In this document: positions 22,383-31,257 of the stretch, in pieces
Layout: each line of letters opens with the position of its first letter
How positions within the stretch are numbered: position 1 is the stretch's first letter
Source: Aquimarina rhabdastrellae
GTDB taxonomy: Bacteria; Bacteroidota; Bacteroidia; Flavobacteriales; Flavobacteriaceae
Length of the DNA: 64,000 bases
Assembly (NCBI GenBank): GCA_947387485.1
Contig: CANDNT010000003.1
Span: 1 to 64,000, forward strand
Direction of reading: 5' to 3'
The notes under the pieces: generated by a model
Seen by the model: only the letters and a program-made list of their open reading frames with translations
Database searches by the model: none
Told to the model about the DNA's origin: nothing
Made by a program: the position numbers and the translations under genes

Positions 22383-22577
22383 TTAAATATTCTCCTGATC
22401 TCTCAATTTCTGAATATATTGAGCTTTTTGTACTTGAGCTCTTCTAGCCACTGAAGGCTTTGTGAATTGCTGACGTTTACGTAGCTGACGCATCGTACCC
22501 GTACGGTCAAATTTACGTTTGAAGCGTTTTAACGCTCTATCAATGTTTTCTCCGTCTTTTACTGGTATTATTAACAT
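22383..22577 (-). CDS. rpsU: 30S ribosomal protein S21 (bS21)
   Basis: A 64-residue basic protein starting MLIIPVKDGENIDRALKRFK. bS21 sits at the 30S platform near the anti-Shine-Dalgarno end of 16S rRNA. In Flavobacteriia it is reported to help hide that sequence. The mRNA carries an exceptional Shine-Dalgarno, which fits translational autoregulation. Confidence 0.97.
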   Translation of the reverse strand: MLIIPVKDGENIDRALKRFKRKFDRTGTMRQLRKRQQFTKPSVARRAQVQKAQYIQKLRDQENI

Positions 22578-22582
22578 ATGTG

Positions 22583-22592
22583 CACCTCCTTT
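22583..22592 (-). promoter_or_regulatory. strong Shine-Dalgarno of rpsU
   Basis: AAAGGAGGTG on the mRNA, with 7 nt between AGG and the ATG. It is complementary to the 16S 3' end. Other genes in the window lack such a motif, as usual in Bacteroidota. Ribosomes lacking bS21 would have a free anti-SD and translate rpsU preferentially. Confidence 0.9.
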
Positions 22593-22618
22593 CTTTGTGG
22601 AATATCTTTTTGAGGCTG

Positions 22619-22648
22619 CAAATATACGACAATCTAGAAACTCTCAAA
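22619..22648 (-). promoter_or_regulatory. promoter of rpsU
   Basis: TTTG (22645-22648), an 18-bp spacer and TATATTTG (22619-22626) on the minus strand, giving a leader of roughly 35 nt that contains the Shine-Dalgarno. Confidence 0.8.
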
Positions 22649-22675
22649 GTTTTATTAAAAATATTTTAAAACTTT

Positions 22676-24058
22676 TTATTTCACAGACCATACTGAGTAA
22701 CTTCTTGGCGGTACTTGTATTTTTACCCATCCGTTACCTTGTGTTACAGGTTCCCATCCTGAATGTCCTGTATAATCCTTAATTCTAGTGTTATTCCAGT
22801 TTGTTTGGATCCATCTTTCTTGCCAGTGATCAGCATTGTTGATATATACTACTAACCCTGCATTATTGTGTCCATTTCTTTTTGCAATATATTCATCTTG
22901 ATCTGTAAATAATACATTAGTAGATCCTCCTGCTAAATTATTATGTATCCAAATCAAATTGTTTAAACGCTCTTTATCTAACCACTCTTCATAATCTCTA
23001 TAAAAAATTGTAGGATATCCTTCGTGTGTTAAGATATAAGCATAAGCTCTCATCTTTCCGTGATAAATCTCGTTTGTGTCATGATTTGTTACAAAAGTAA
23101 CTGCTTTTTGTGGGTTACGCTTTAATAACATATCTTCATTAAGCTTATGCATATTATTACCATCAAAAGCATCTCTCATTTTATAATAAGCTGCAAAATC
23201 AAAAGCTGATCCATTAGCTTCATTAGCCCACCAGTTAAGGTAATCAACACTTCCATCCCATAGTTCTCCTACAGAGAATCCTCCTACAGCATTTTTCCAT
23301 TCTCTAGCTACCCATGGCTCAAATCCTTTAACAAAATCAAAACGCCATCCATCAAATCCCATTACATTTTTGTAATACTTAGCTACAGATTCTGGTTTTT
23401 TCCATAGCCAATCTTGTACATTAGGTTGGTGGTGACATAAATCAGGGAATCCTCCAAATACTGCTGGATCACTCTGATGATTGCTATTTGCATGGAAATC
23501 ATCAAATGTTCTTGGGAACTTTCCTGAAAGTGGGTCAAATTTTGTGTAATATTCTACTCCTGTAAATGTATTTAGTTCTTTATCCCCTCCACTATTATGG
23601 TTGATAACAATATCTGCTATAACGCTTAATCTATTATTATGTGCTTCGTCTATTAAAGCTTTCAATTCTTGTCTTGATCCAAAACGTGTTTCTACACTTC
23701 CCATTTGATCATACTCTCCAAAATCATAATAATCAAAAGGATCATATCCCATAGATAATGCTCCATTTTGAGCCTTGGTTGCTGGTGGTAACCAGATTGC
23801 ATCGATACCTGCATTACTCCAGTCATCTACTTTATCTTTTACCGTATTCCACCAAGTTCCTCCTGCTGGTACATCCCAATAAAAGGCTTGCATCATTACA
23901 CCAGAACCGATTGGTTTTAGGTTTGCTCTATTTACTGCATTTTTATCTACTGTAACTTCATCTTGAATGGCTTGCTCTACAACAGACTCTTCATTTGTAC
24001 AGCTTGCTAAAGTTAAAGCTGCCCCAAATAAAAGATATCCAAATTTTGTTCTTTTCAT
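22676..24058 (-). CDS. alpha-amylase, GH13, lipoprotein
   Basis: A 460-residue endo-acting starch hydrolase. The signal peptide ends in the lipobox LASC with Cys20, so it should be lipid-anchored. The GH13 barrel shows VIADIVINHNSG (region I), the nucleophile D241 in GWRFDFVKG, the acid/base E265 in GELWD and D327 in TNHDT. The short C-terminal beta domain ends VPPRSYSVWSVK, as in the compact GH13 subfamily 5/6/7 type enzymes. No starch-binding SusCD pair is nearby, so it is a stand-alone enzyme. A palindromic operator lies upstream. Confidence 0.93.
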   Translation of the reverse strand: MKRTKFGYLLFGAALTLASCTNEESVVEQAIQDEVTVDKNAVNRANLKPIGSGVMMQAFYWDVPAGGTWWNTVKDKVDDWSNAGIDAIWLPPATKAQNGALSMGYDPFDYYDFGEYDQMGSVETRFGSRQELKALIDEAHNNRLSVIADIVINHNSGGDKELNTFTGVEYYTKFDPLSGKFPRTFDDFHANSNHQSDPAVFGGFPDLCHHQPNVQDWLWKKPESVAKYYKNVMGFDGWRFDFVKGFEPWVAREWKNAVGGFSVGELWDGSVDYLNWWANEANGSAFDFAAYYKMRDAFDGNNMHKLNEDMLLKRNPQKAVTFVTNHDTNEIYHGKMRAYAYILTHEGYPTIFYRDYEEWLDKERLNNLIWIHNNLAGGSTNVLFTDQDEYIAKRNGHNNAGLVVYINNADHWQERWIQTNWNNTRIKDYTGHSGWEPVTQGNGWVKIQVPPRSYSVWSVK

Positions 24059-24111
24059 AAGTATACGTTTGTGTTTTACTTTATGAACTAAAAGTAATTC
24101 ATTTAATACTA

Positions 24112-24147
24112 ACGAAAACGTTTGATTGTAAACGCAAACGTTTTCGT
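24112..24147. promoter_or_regulatory. paired LacI-type operator upstream of the alpha-amylase
   Basis: A perfect 13-bp inverted repeat (24112-24124 and 24135-24147) with a 10-bp spacer. Each arm contains AAACGTTT with the central CG typical of LacI-family sites, the two centres 21 bp apart (two helical turns). It lies 54-89 bp before the ATG and just upstream of a near-consensus -7 box (TACTTTTA, 24089-24096). Carbohydrate-responsive control is likely; the regulator gene is not in the window. Confidence 0.65.
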
Positions 24148-24401
24148 GTTAATAAAAAGTTACGTTTTTCATAACATATCACACACCCAACTAACAAATA
24201 CTTAAAAAAGACTCGTAATTATTACTATTTTGATATTTATCATTTCTTAACTCAACTAAAAACTATAATAACTATCAAAAAAAACATATAGCTAACATCT
24301 TATTTTACGCACAATTAACTCTACATGCCTACGGTTTTTCCTTACTAAAATTTCTAATCTTGTTTCGTTATATATAATTGCTTTTATTTATCCGTATATA
24401 T

Positions 24402-24436
24402 AAAAAGGGATGACATCATTGATATCATCCCTTTTA
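24402..24436 (-). terminator. terminator after acyl-CoA dehydrogenase
   Basis: AAAAGGGATGA (24403-24413) pairs with TCATCCCTTTT (24425-24435); the loop is ~11 nt. It lies about 20 bp past the stop codon on the minus strand. Confidence 0.75.
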
Positions 24437-24456
24437 TAGACTTTTTTGCTACTTTA

Positions 24457-25623
24457 TTATGTAGCCGGTTTATATTCTTTTTTATCGATAACCATTTTAG
24501 AAATTATCTCTCTAAGTATTTCTGAAGTTCCACCACCTATTGGTCCTAATCTACTATCCCTAAACATACGTGCCAAAGGATATTCTTCTGTATAACCATA
24601 TCCTCCTAATAATTGCAAGCAATGATAAATTACATCATCTGCAATTTTTGTAGACATCAATTTAGACATACTAGCTTCTTTAACTACATAATCTCCTTGA
24701 TCTAATCTCTTTGCTATAGAATAATTAAATTCTTTACACATTTCCACCTCACTAGCCATTTCTGCTACTTTGTGTCTTAATGCTTGAAATTTATCAATTG
24801 TTCTCCCGAATGCTTGACGTTCTCCCATATATCCTATAGCATATTCTAATGCATAAGCTGCTCTAGCATGAGCATTAACTCCCATTACTAGTCTTTCTAA
24901 TGCAAAATGCTGCATAATATAAGGGAAACCTTTTCCTTCTTCACCCATTAAGTTTTCTGCAGGGATAACTACATTATCAAAAGCAATTTCTGCTGTATCT
25001 GAAGCTCTCCATCCTAATTTATCCAATTTTGTTGAAGAAATTCCTGTTGTTTCTCTATCAACTACAAAAATACTTATTCCTTTATTTCCTAATTCTGGAT
25101 TAGTTTTGGCTGCTACAACTAAATAATCACTATAAACTCCATTTGTTATAAAAGTTTTGGACCCGTTAAGTACATATGTATCTCCATCTTTTACAGCTGT
25201 AGTTCTCATTCCAGCCACATCTGATCCTCCAAATGGTTCTGTAATACACAAGCAACCTATTTTTTCTCCAGCAATACTTGGTGCTAAATATTCTTGCTTT
25301 ATTCTTTCATCACCTTCTTTATTAAGGTGTGTCATTGCTAAATATGCATGTGCCCACATTGCTGCAGCAAATCCTCCAGAATTTATCTTTTGTAATTCTT
25401 CTAAAAAGATTACGGTATAAAATAAGTCTAATCCTAATCCTCCATATTGTTCGGGATATGCTATTCCAAAATATCCCATTTCACCAAACTTTTTCCAGAT
25501 AAATCTTTCTATAGTTCCTTCTTTCTCCCACTTGTCTACATGTGGTACAACTTCTTTTTTCAAGAATTCCTGAAGACTTTCCCTAAAAAGCTCATGTTCT
25601 TCAGTAAAGTACATACTATTCAT
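24457..25623 (-). CDS. acyl-CoA dehydrogenase
   Basis: A 388-residue FAD flavoprotein catalysing alpha,beta-dehydrogenation of acyl-CoA. It shows CITEPFGGSDVAGMRTTA and the C-terminal RMFRDSRLGPIGGGTSEIL. In that last motif a Gly sits where short/medium-chain enzymes have the catalytic Glu, so the base is probably E243 (in ALERL), as in isovaleryl- and long-chain enzymes. The gene is monocistronic, with its own terminator, so the exact substrate (branched or long-chain) is open. Confidence 0.92.
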   Translation of the reverse strand: MNSMYFTEEHELFRESLQEFLKKEVVPHVDKWEKEGTIERFIWKKFGEMGYFGIAYPEQYGGLGLDLFYTVIFLEELQKINSGGFAAAMWAHAYLAMTHLNKEGDERIKQEYLAPSIAGEKIGCLCITEPFGGSDVAGMRTTAVKDGDTYVLNGSKTFITNGVYSDYLVVAAKTNPELGNKGISIFVVDRETTGISSTKLDKLGWRASDTAEIAFDNVVIPAENLMGEEGKGFPYIMQHFALERLVMGVNAHARAAYALEYAIGYMGERQAFGRTIDKFQALRHKVAEMASEVEMCKEFNYSIAKRLDQGDYVVKEASMSKLMSTKIADDVIYHCLQLLGGYGYTEEYPLARMFRDSRLGPIGGGTSEILREIISKMVIDKKEYKPAT

Positions 25624-25757
25624 AAATTAATTTCTTTTTTAAATCGCCTTCATAGCAAATGCTGATAAAATCGGTAAAACGTAGCTAATTATTATCGTGT
25701 AGATTTAATAGAACGGCTTGCTATGAACTTGCAATTACCTTTTTATTTTTTTCTTTC

Positions 25758-26630
25758 TTATTCTATTTCCAAATATAATGCTATTCTATCTATTTTATCC
25801 AACGAAAAACCATGGATTTTTTCTAATTCGTCAAAACTTGATATTTTTCCTTGGGATTTTATCAAATCACGAATCTCTAAAGCTGTTTCAAAATCTATGT
25901 ATGGAGTATTGGTAAGTTCTTTAACTGTAGCCGTATTAATATTGACTTTATGGATAGTTTTGGGATTTTTAACAGTATAATTAGCTAGAATCTTATGATA
26001 TTGATTTTTGTATAATCCCTTTACATCTTTTAATTGTATATCTGCAACAAATCCATCTAGTTTAATCCTATATTTAATAATTCTCTCGGCTATGAAATCT
26101 GGAATATTAAATTCATTTTGTAATTCTTCTGAAGTAACTTCATTGAGGTTTTTCTTTTTATCGAAACTTTTTTGAACTATGCTAGGTCTTATAGAAGTTT
26201 TCTTCTCTTTTTTCTTAGTTACCCAGTCTGGAAATTTAAACAGTGGGCTGATTTTTTGGAGTACAGAATCTGATACTTGAGTAACTCTTTTAAAGTCGGC
26301 TATAGAATTAATCCATTTATCTTGATCTCTATATTTTTTTAATCTGTCAATTTCTTCTGGAGACATGCCTAGAAGATATCCTTTATAATCTGTTATAAAA
26401 TTAGGATTAAAAGGTTTGAGTTTATACGTATTCTCTTGGTTAGATTTTATTCTCTTTAAAGAATCTATTTCATGTTGTATTTTACTTAATTCTTTAAATA
26501 CAACTGTAGAATGGTCTTTCGTTTTAAACCAAAATAAAATTGCTATTGCAGCAATTAGAATTATAGCTAAAAGAAAAATCCCATTTCGGAAACGTTTATG
26601 CATCACGAAATGGGATTTAAAATTATTCAT
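25758..26630 (-). CDS. membrane-anchored helix-hairpin-helix protein (ComEA-like)
   Basis: A 290-residue protein with one N-terminal membrane helix (residues ~17-36). Three HhH-like segments follow: around 90-130 (GMSPEEIDRLKKY), 165-215 (VTSEELQNEFNIPDFIAERI) and 225-285 (VNINTATVKELTNTPYIDFE). HhH domains bind DNA without sequence preference; ComEA relatives bind incoming DNA. It starts 11 bp after the AGCS symporter stop, so it is cotranscribed. A role in DNA uptake is possible but unproven, as such proteins are widespread in Bacteroidota. Confidence 0.82.
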   Translation of the reverse strand: MNNFKSHFVMHKRFRNGIFLLAIILIAAIAILFWFKTKDHSTVVFKELSKIQHEIDSLKRIKSNQENTYKLKPFNPNFITDYKGYLLGMSPEEIDRLKKYRDQDKWINSIADFKRVTQVSDSVLQKISPLFKFPDWVTKKKEKKTSIRPSIVQKSFDKKKNLNEVTSEELQNEFNIPDFIAERIIKYRIKLDGFVADIQLKDVKGLYKNQYHKILANYTVKNPKTIHKVNINTATVKELTNTPYIDFETALEIRDLIKSQGKISSFDELEKIHGFSLDKIDRIALYLEIE

Positions 26631-26641
26631 ATTGATAGCTT

Positions 26642-28231
26642 TTATCCTTTTATTGCTTTAAGGTATCTATCTAATTGTTTTTTCACTACTGGGAATAAGA
26701 AATATAATCCAATCATATTAGGGAATACCATTGCAAAAATCATTGCATCAGAGAAATCCCATATTGATTTCATACTTGCTGCAGCTCCTATCACTACAAA
26801 TACTAAGAATAATATTTTGTATGTTAAATCTGCTGCCTTACCTCTACCAAATAAGAATTTCCATGATTGTAATCCGTAATAAGACCAAGAAATCATTGTT
26901 GAAACTGCAAATAATACTACTGCAATTGTTAAGAATACATTTGAAAATGGAATGTATTGAGCAAATGCTTTTGAAGTAATTCCTGCTCCTTCATATGCTA
27001 TTCCATCTATAAATACAGATCCACTTCCGTCTCCTCCATATTCAAAGAAACCTCCAAAGTTAAAGATAATGATTACCAAAGCTGTCATTGTACAAATTAC
27101 TACTGTATCAATAAATGGCTCTAATAATGCTACTAATCCTTCTGATGCTGAATATTTTGTTTTTACCGCAGAATGGGCAATTGAAGCTGAACCTGCTCCT
27201 GCTTCATTTGAGAAAGCAGCTCTTTTAAATCCGACTAATAATACTCCTATTACTCCACCTACTCCTATTGCTTTAGGATTAAATGCTTCTGTTATAATTA
27301 AAGAGATTGCATCGTCAACTAATCCAAAATTACTTCCTAAAATATATAAACATGCTAATAAGTATAATAATGCCATAAAAGGAACTACTTTTTCTGTTAC
27401 AGAAGCAATACGCTTGATTCCTCCTATAATAATAATTCCTACTAATGCAGCTAAAACAACTCCTATAACAGCTCCAGCACTAGTACTTTCTAGTCCCATC
27501 AATTCTTTTAATACAATAGTTGCTTGATTTGATTGTGCGGCATTACCTCCTCCAAAAGATCCACCGATACAGAAAATCGCAAATAATACAGCTGCTACTT
27601 TACCTAATGCAGCAAATCCTTTTTCTTTTAATCCTTTACTGATATAGTACATTGGTCCTCCATATACAGTTCCATCTTCTCCTACATCTCTATATTGTAC
27701 TCCTAATGTACATTCTACAAATTTTGTAGACATACCTAATAATCCACAAATGATCATCCAGAACGTAGCTCCTGGTCCTCCTAGTGCAATTGCTAAAGCA
27801 ACTCCCGCTATATTTCCGTTTCCTACAGTTCCTGATACTGCAGTAGCTAATGCCTGGAAGTGAGAAACTTCTCCTTCTTCACTTTCATCTCTTATTGTAT
27901 CTTTTATATCACCATCTACAGCTAATTCTTCATTACCAGAAGAGTGATGTTCTATATCATCATATTTTCCTCTTACCACATTAATTGCAGTTCCAAAGTG
28001 TCTGATATTTGGGAAACCAAAATAAATAGTAAAGAATAGTGCACTAAGTACTAATACTATCAAAACGAATGGAGTGCCAAAAACTTCAAAGAAGATTACG
28101 CTAGAGAAAAAATCTGAAACAGGTTTAAAGGCTTCGTCTATTTTTTGATCAATCCCCTTTTCTGCTGCTTCTTGTGCAAAAGATAGCACAGGTAGCATTA
28201 ATGCTAGGGTAGAGAGAAGATATTTCTTCAT
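26642..28231 (-). CDS. alanine/glycine:cation symporter (AGCS family)
   Basis: A 529-residue multispanning inner-membrane carrier that takes up Ala or Gly with Na+ or H+. Family signatures are GTVGNGNIAGVALAIALGGP and GFKRAAFSNEAGAGSASIAH. The first ~20 residues resemble a signal sequence (ending SFAQ), common in Bacteroidota AGCS proteins, followed by an extra soluble stretch. It is first in an operon with the HhH protein. Confidence 0.92.
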   Translation of the reverse strand: MKKYLLSTLALMLPVLSFAQEAAEKGIDQKIDEAFKPVSDFFSSVIFFEVFGTPFVLIVLVLSALFFTIYFGFPNIRHFGTAINVVRGKYDDIEHHSSGNEELAVDGDIKDTIRDESEEGEVSHFQALATAVSGTVGNGNIAGVALAIALGGPGATFWMIICGLLGMSTKFVECTLGVQYRDVGEDGTVYGGPMYYISKGLKEKGFAALGKVAAVLFAIFCIGGSFGGGNAAQSNQATIVLKELMGLESTSAGAVIGVVLAALVGIIIIGGIKRIASVTEKVVPFMALLYLLACLYILGSNFGLVDDAISLIITEAFNPKAIGVGGVIGVLLVGFKRAAFSNEAGAGSASIAHSAVKTKYSASEGLVALLEPFIDTVVICTMTALVIIIFNFGGFFEYGGDGSGSVFIDGIAYEGAGITSKAFAQYIPFSNVFLTIAVVLFAVSTMISWSYYGLQSWKFLFGRGKAADLTYKILFLVFVVIGAAASMKSIWDFSDAMIFAMVFPNMIGLYFLFPVVKKQLDRYLKAIKG

Positions 28232-28477
28232 AATTTATTTGATTATTTAATTTCAGTTTTAATAAAGAGAGCCCAATATGGCAAAAAAAACACTCGTTTA
28301 CAATTTTTTGTAGGTTAAATGTTTTTTAATGAATTCATCGTGACTCCTTTTCATTCTTAAAAAAATCCTAAAATCAATCTTCATTTCTCTTACATTTTCA
28401 CAAAAAAAGAGTATTATTTTTAGATATAAAAAAGTGATTAAATTGTGTTTAACACAAAATGAAGGTAAGTGTATTCT

Positions 28478-29488
28478 CTAAATATTGAATTCCTTATTAA
28501 GGTGTTCAATTTGTTCGGGTCTTCCTAGAACAACTAAACTTGATCCTATTTCAAGAATCAAATCTGGGTCAGGATTTATCAAGTATTCTCCTCTAGGTGA
28601 TTTATATCCGATCACGGTGCATCCTGTTCGTGATCGCAATGCTATATCTCTAATACTTCTTCCTCCTTGATTACCAAATAATTTTTCAAATGGCACTTCT
28701 TCTATATTTACTGTATGCTCTCCTACAATAGATAGATTATCCATAAATTCAATCAAATCGGGTACTACTACTAATGATGCCATATGGTTTCCTCCTATAG
28801 TATCTGGCATAATAACATTATCGGCTCCAGCAAACTTGAGCTTATCATAAGAGGTTTCTTTTGACGCACGACTTATGATTCTCATATTTTTATTCATCTG
28901 TCGTGCCGATAATACTACAAATAGATTATCTGCATCTTCTGGTAAAGCACAAATCAGACAACTTGCTTTTATAATACCTGCTTTTATTAAAACCTCATCT
29001 TCATTGGCATTTCCTTCTATAAATAAGATTTGTTCTGTTTGGTATTTTTCAATTATCTCTTTGTCTTTTTCAATAATCACAAAAGGCTTATCGTATTCTA
29101 GCAACTTATTTACCGCCTGTTTACCATTACGTCCATATCCACAAATAATAATATGTCCATTAAGCTTTTCAATCATTTTCTGTGTTTTACGTCTTTTAAT
29201 TTCTTGCTCGTTATTTTTACTAAAGATATAGTCTGTAATAATAGATATAGAATAGGCTACAATAACAACACTCATGATGATAAGGAATACTGTAAATAGT
29301 TTATCTCCTTCGTCTAAAGGAACTACTTCTCCAAATCCTACAGTGGATACTGTAATTATGGTCATATAAATAGCATCTATCCAACTGTAATCTGCATAAA
29401 ACCTAAATCCTAGTACTCCTATTATTAATAATAAGGTTAGCAGTAAACTTGCTTTGTATATTCTAGATCGAAACCATTTATTATACAT
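28478..29488 (-). CDS. potassium channel with RCK/TrkA-N and TrkA-C domains
   Basis: A 336-residue two-helix K+ channel. The selectivity filter TVGFG is at residues 49-53 between membrane helices ~14-30 and ~64-86. The cytosolic RCK domain starts at HIIICGYGRNGKQAV (Rossmann nucleotide site) and ends in a TrkA-C domain (SRTGCTVIGYKSP). It resembles MthK/Kch-type channels gated by ligands bound at RCK. It lies 5 bp after the PspC-like gene. Confidence 0.93.
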   Translation of the reverse strand: MYNKWFRSRIYKASLLLTLLLIIGVLGFRFYADYSWIDAIYMTIITVSTVGFGEVVPLDEGDKLFTVFLIIMSVVIVAYSISIITDYIFSKNNEQEIKRRKTQKMIEKLNGHIIICGYGRNGKQAVNKLLEYDKPFVIIEKDKEIIEKYQTEQILFIEGNANEDEVLIKAGIIKASCLICALPEDADNLFVVLSARQMNKNMRIISRASKETSYDKLKFAGADNVIMPDTIGGNHMASLVVVPDLIEFMDNLSIVGEHTVNIEEVPFEKLFGNQGGRSIRDIALRSRTGCTVIGYKSPRGEYLINPDPDLILEIGSSLVVLGRPEQIEHLNKEFNI

Positions 29489-29493
29489 AGTAC

Positions 29494-29724
29494 TTATAGA
29501 TCAAAAACTGAGGTTCTTTTGGTGTACATTAAATCTTTAAGTTTTAACCAAAACGCTAAGGTCAAATACACAACAAATCCTAATCCTATAGTAGCAAATG
29601 TTGTATAGATAAAAAATAATCTTATGTTTTTTGCTCTCATACCTAAACGGTCTGCTAGTCTTGACGAAACATAAAATCCATTACGTTCAAAAAAGTGTCT
29701 ATATGCATGTATCTTTTTTATCAT
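29494..29724 (-). CDS. PspC-domain small membrane protein
   Basis: A 76-residue protein. VSSRLADRLGMRAKNIRLFF followed by one membrane helix (TTFATIGLGFVVYLTLAFWL) fits the PspC fold of stress-response membrane proteins. It has no PspA or other Psp partner nearby; it is embedded between DUF2851 and the K+ channel in one operon, so a membrane-related role is inferred only. Confidence 0.82.
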   Translation of the reverse strand: MIKKIHAYRHFFERNGFYVSSRLADRLGMRAKNIRLFFIYTTFATIGLGFVVYLTLAFWLKLKDLMYTKRTSVFDL

Positions 29725-29753
29725 ATTGCAAAATACTCAATAAAATTAAATTC

Positions 29754-31031
29754 TTATTTTTTCTGTAACAAATAATTTCCTATTGCACATTGTAAACATT
29801 TTTTATGATCACAGTATTCATTTTTCAATTGTAAAAGCCCTTGAGAATCTAATGCATTATTTACTGCTATCCCATTGGCTATAAATTTATCTATTATCGT
29901 ATTTTTTTCGCTATCAATTTTTCTTAATAATGTAATAATTTCATCATCTATAGTCATCTTATGTTTCTTTGCGTAATAAAACTTAAGCGGAATTATCGTA
30001 TTTATTAATAGTAAATCAATAAAGTTTTTGGTTAAACGTTTCTTTTTAATTGGAGTTGGTTTTTCTAGTGTATAATGAGTATCCCAATACCTCGCTGTAC
30101 TAATCATAAACATGTTGTAGTATTCTTCTATGGTATTGTTTTGAATAACTTTATCAAATAGATTTTGATATTTATGATATAATGCTGCTAATTGTGTTAT
30201 TCTTATTGTAGGAAAGTTTGCTGGTCTTAATCTAAAGAACTGTACTGGAATTACATTTTCATTTTTTAATTGATGTTTGTTTTTTAAGTAGCTGTATTCT
30301 TCTATTAATTCTTTTACATAATGTTCTTGTCCTTCTTCTGGTAATAACTTTGATTGTCCTAATAGTAATGCTTCAAGCTGTATTGGGTTATTATTGTATT
30401 TACGGATTAATGAAAAGGGTATTGTTTGTGCTATACTTAAAAAAGCTTCTCCATTTATTTTTAATCCAAAATTCTTCATCATCATCTTAAAACAAACGGC
30501 TTCCCAATCATTATTGGTTTTGCTTAAAAGTTTTTCTATCAATCTTCCTTTTTGTTCTAAGCGTTCAAAATATAATCGCTCTTTCCAGTTTGAAAGGGTT
30601 ATTAAAGGAATTTCATCTAATTGTGATTCACAATAAATCCATTTTACCTTTTTATATTCAAGTAATTGTAGATAATTATCATATATCGTTTTATCAACTA
30701 TATCTTTGAGTACTAATGTTGGGATTTCTGTTTTATCTCTCCTATATATTGGCACATCATATTCCCATACTATATGTAAAATAACATTATCATAGGCTGT
30801 ATCTTTCTCATGATGGTGAGCATACCAATCACTAGACTTGATATGTATTTCTATATTACCTGCCCATAGTTGTTTATCTATCCTAACTAATGCATTAAAA
30901 AAATCGGGGCCAGCTAAGTCATTTTGAATCCCTGTTTTATGTATTGTTATATTTTCTCCTTCTGTTGTTTTTAGTTTTGAAATATTTATTTTCTTGTATT
31001 TCCATATATAGTGTAAAAAATCTTCTTTCAT
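29754..31031 (-). CDS. DUF2851 family protein
   Basis: A 425-residue protein starting MKEDFLHYIWKYKKI. The conserved part GPDFFNALVRIDKQLWAGNI, then EIHIKSSDWYAHHH, identifies DUF2851, a Bacteroidota family of unknown function (some resemblance to a nuclease-like fold has been suggested for related sequences, which I cannot confirm). The C-terminal end carries CDHKKCLQCAIG, a possible metal site. First gene of the operon with the PspC-like protein and the K+ channel. Confidence 0.88.
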   Translation of the reverse strand: MKEDFLHYIWKYKKINISKLKTTEGENITIHKTGIQNDLAGPDFFNALVRIDKQLWAGNIEIHIKSSDWYAHHHEKDTAYDNVILHIVWEYDVPIYRRDKTEIPTLVLKDIVDKTIYDNYLQLLEYKKVKWIYCESQLDEIPLITLSNWKERLYFERLEQKGRLIEKLLSKTNNDWEAVCFKMMMKNFGLKINGEAFLSIAQTIPFSLIRKYNNNPIQLEALLLGQSKLLPEEGQEHYVKELIEEYSYLKNKHQLKNENVIPVQFFRLRPANFPTIRITQLAALYHKYQNLFDKVIQNNTIEEYYNMFMISTARYWDTHYTLEKPTPIKKKRLTKNFIDLLLINTIIPLKFYYAKKHKMTIDDEIITLLRKIDSEKNTIIDKFIANGIAVNNALDSQGLLQLKNEYCDHKKCLQCAIGNYLLQKK

Positions 31032-31257
31032 AAACTAATCTTTATTTCTCTTTTTCAATTACTACAATAACACACTCATTACAAATGATTTATAAAATGC
31101 AAAAAACATTTAAATAGTTATAAAAAATTAACATTATTTTAAACTAAAACGATTGTTAATCACATTTTTTTTCTTATCCAAAGTAAGAATATCCTTTTTT
31201 TTAAGACTACTATAACACCTAACACATGATAAATAATTATCAAACACCGCTATTGTT

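Larger units (their letters stand above)
24059..24456. other. intergenic region upstream of alpha-amylase
   Basis: The 398-bp AT-rich region holds the amylase operator on its left side and the acyl-CoA dehydrogenase terminator at its right end. Between about 24150 and 24400 nothing coding or structured was recognised. Confidence 0.6.
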
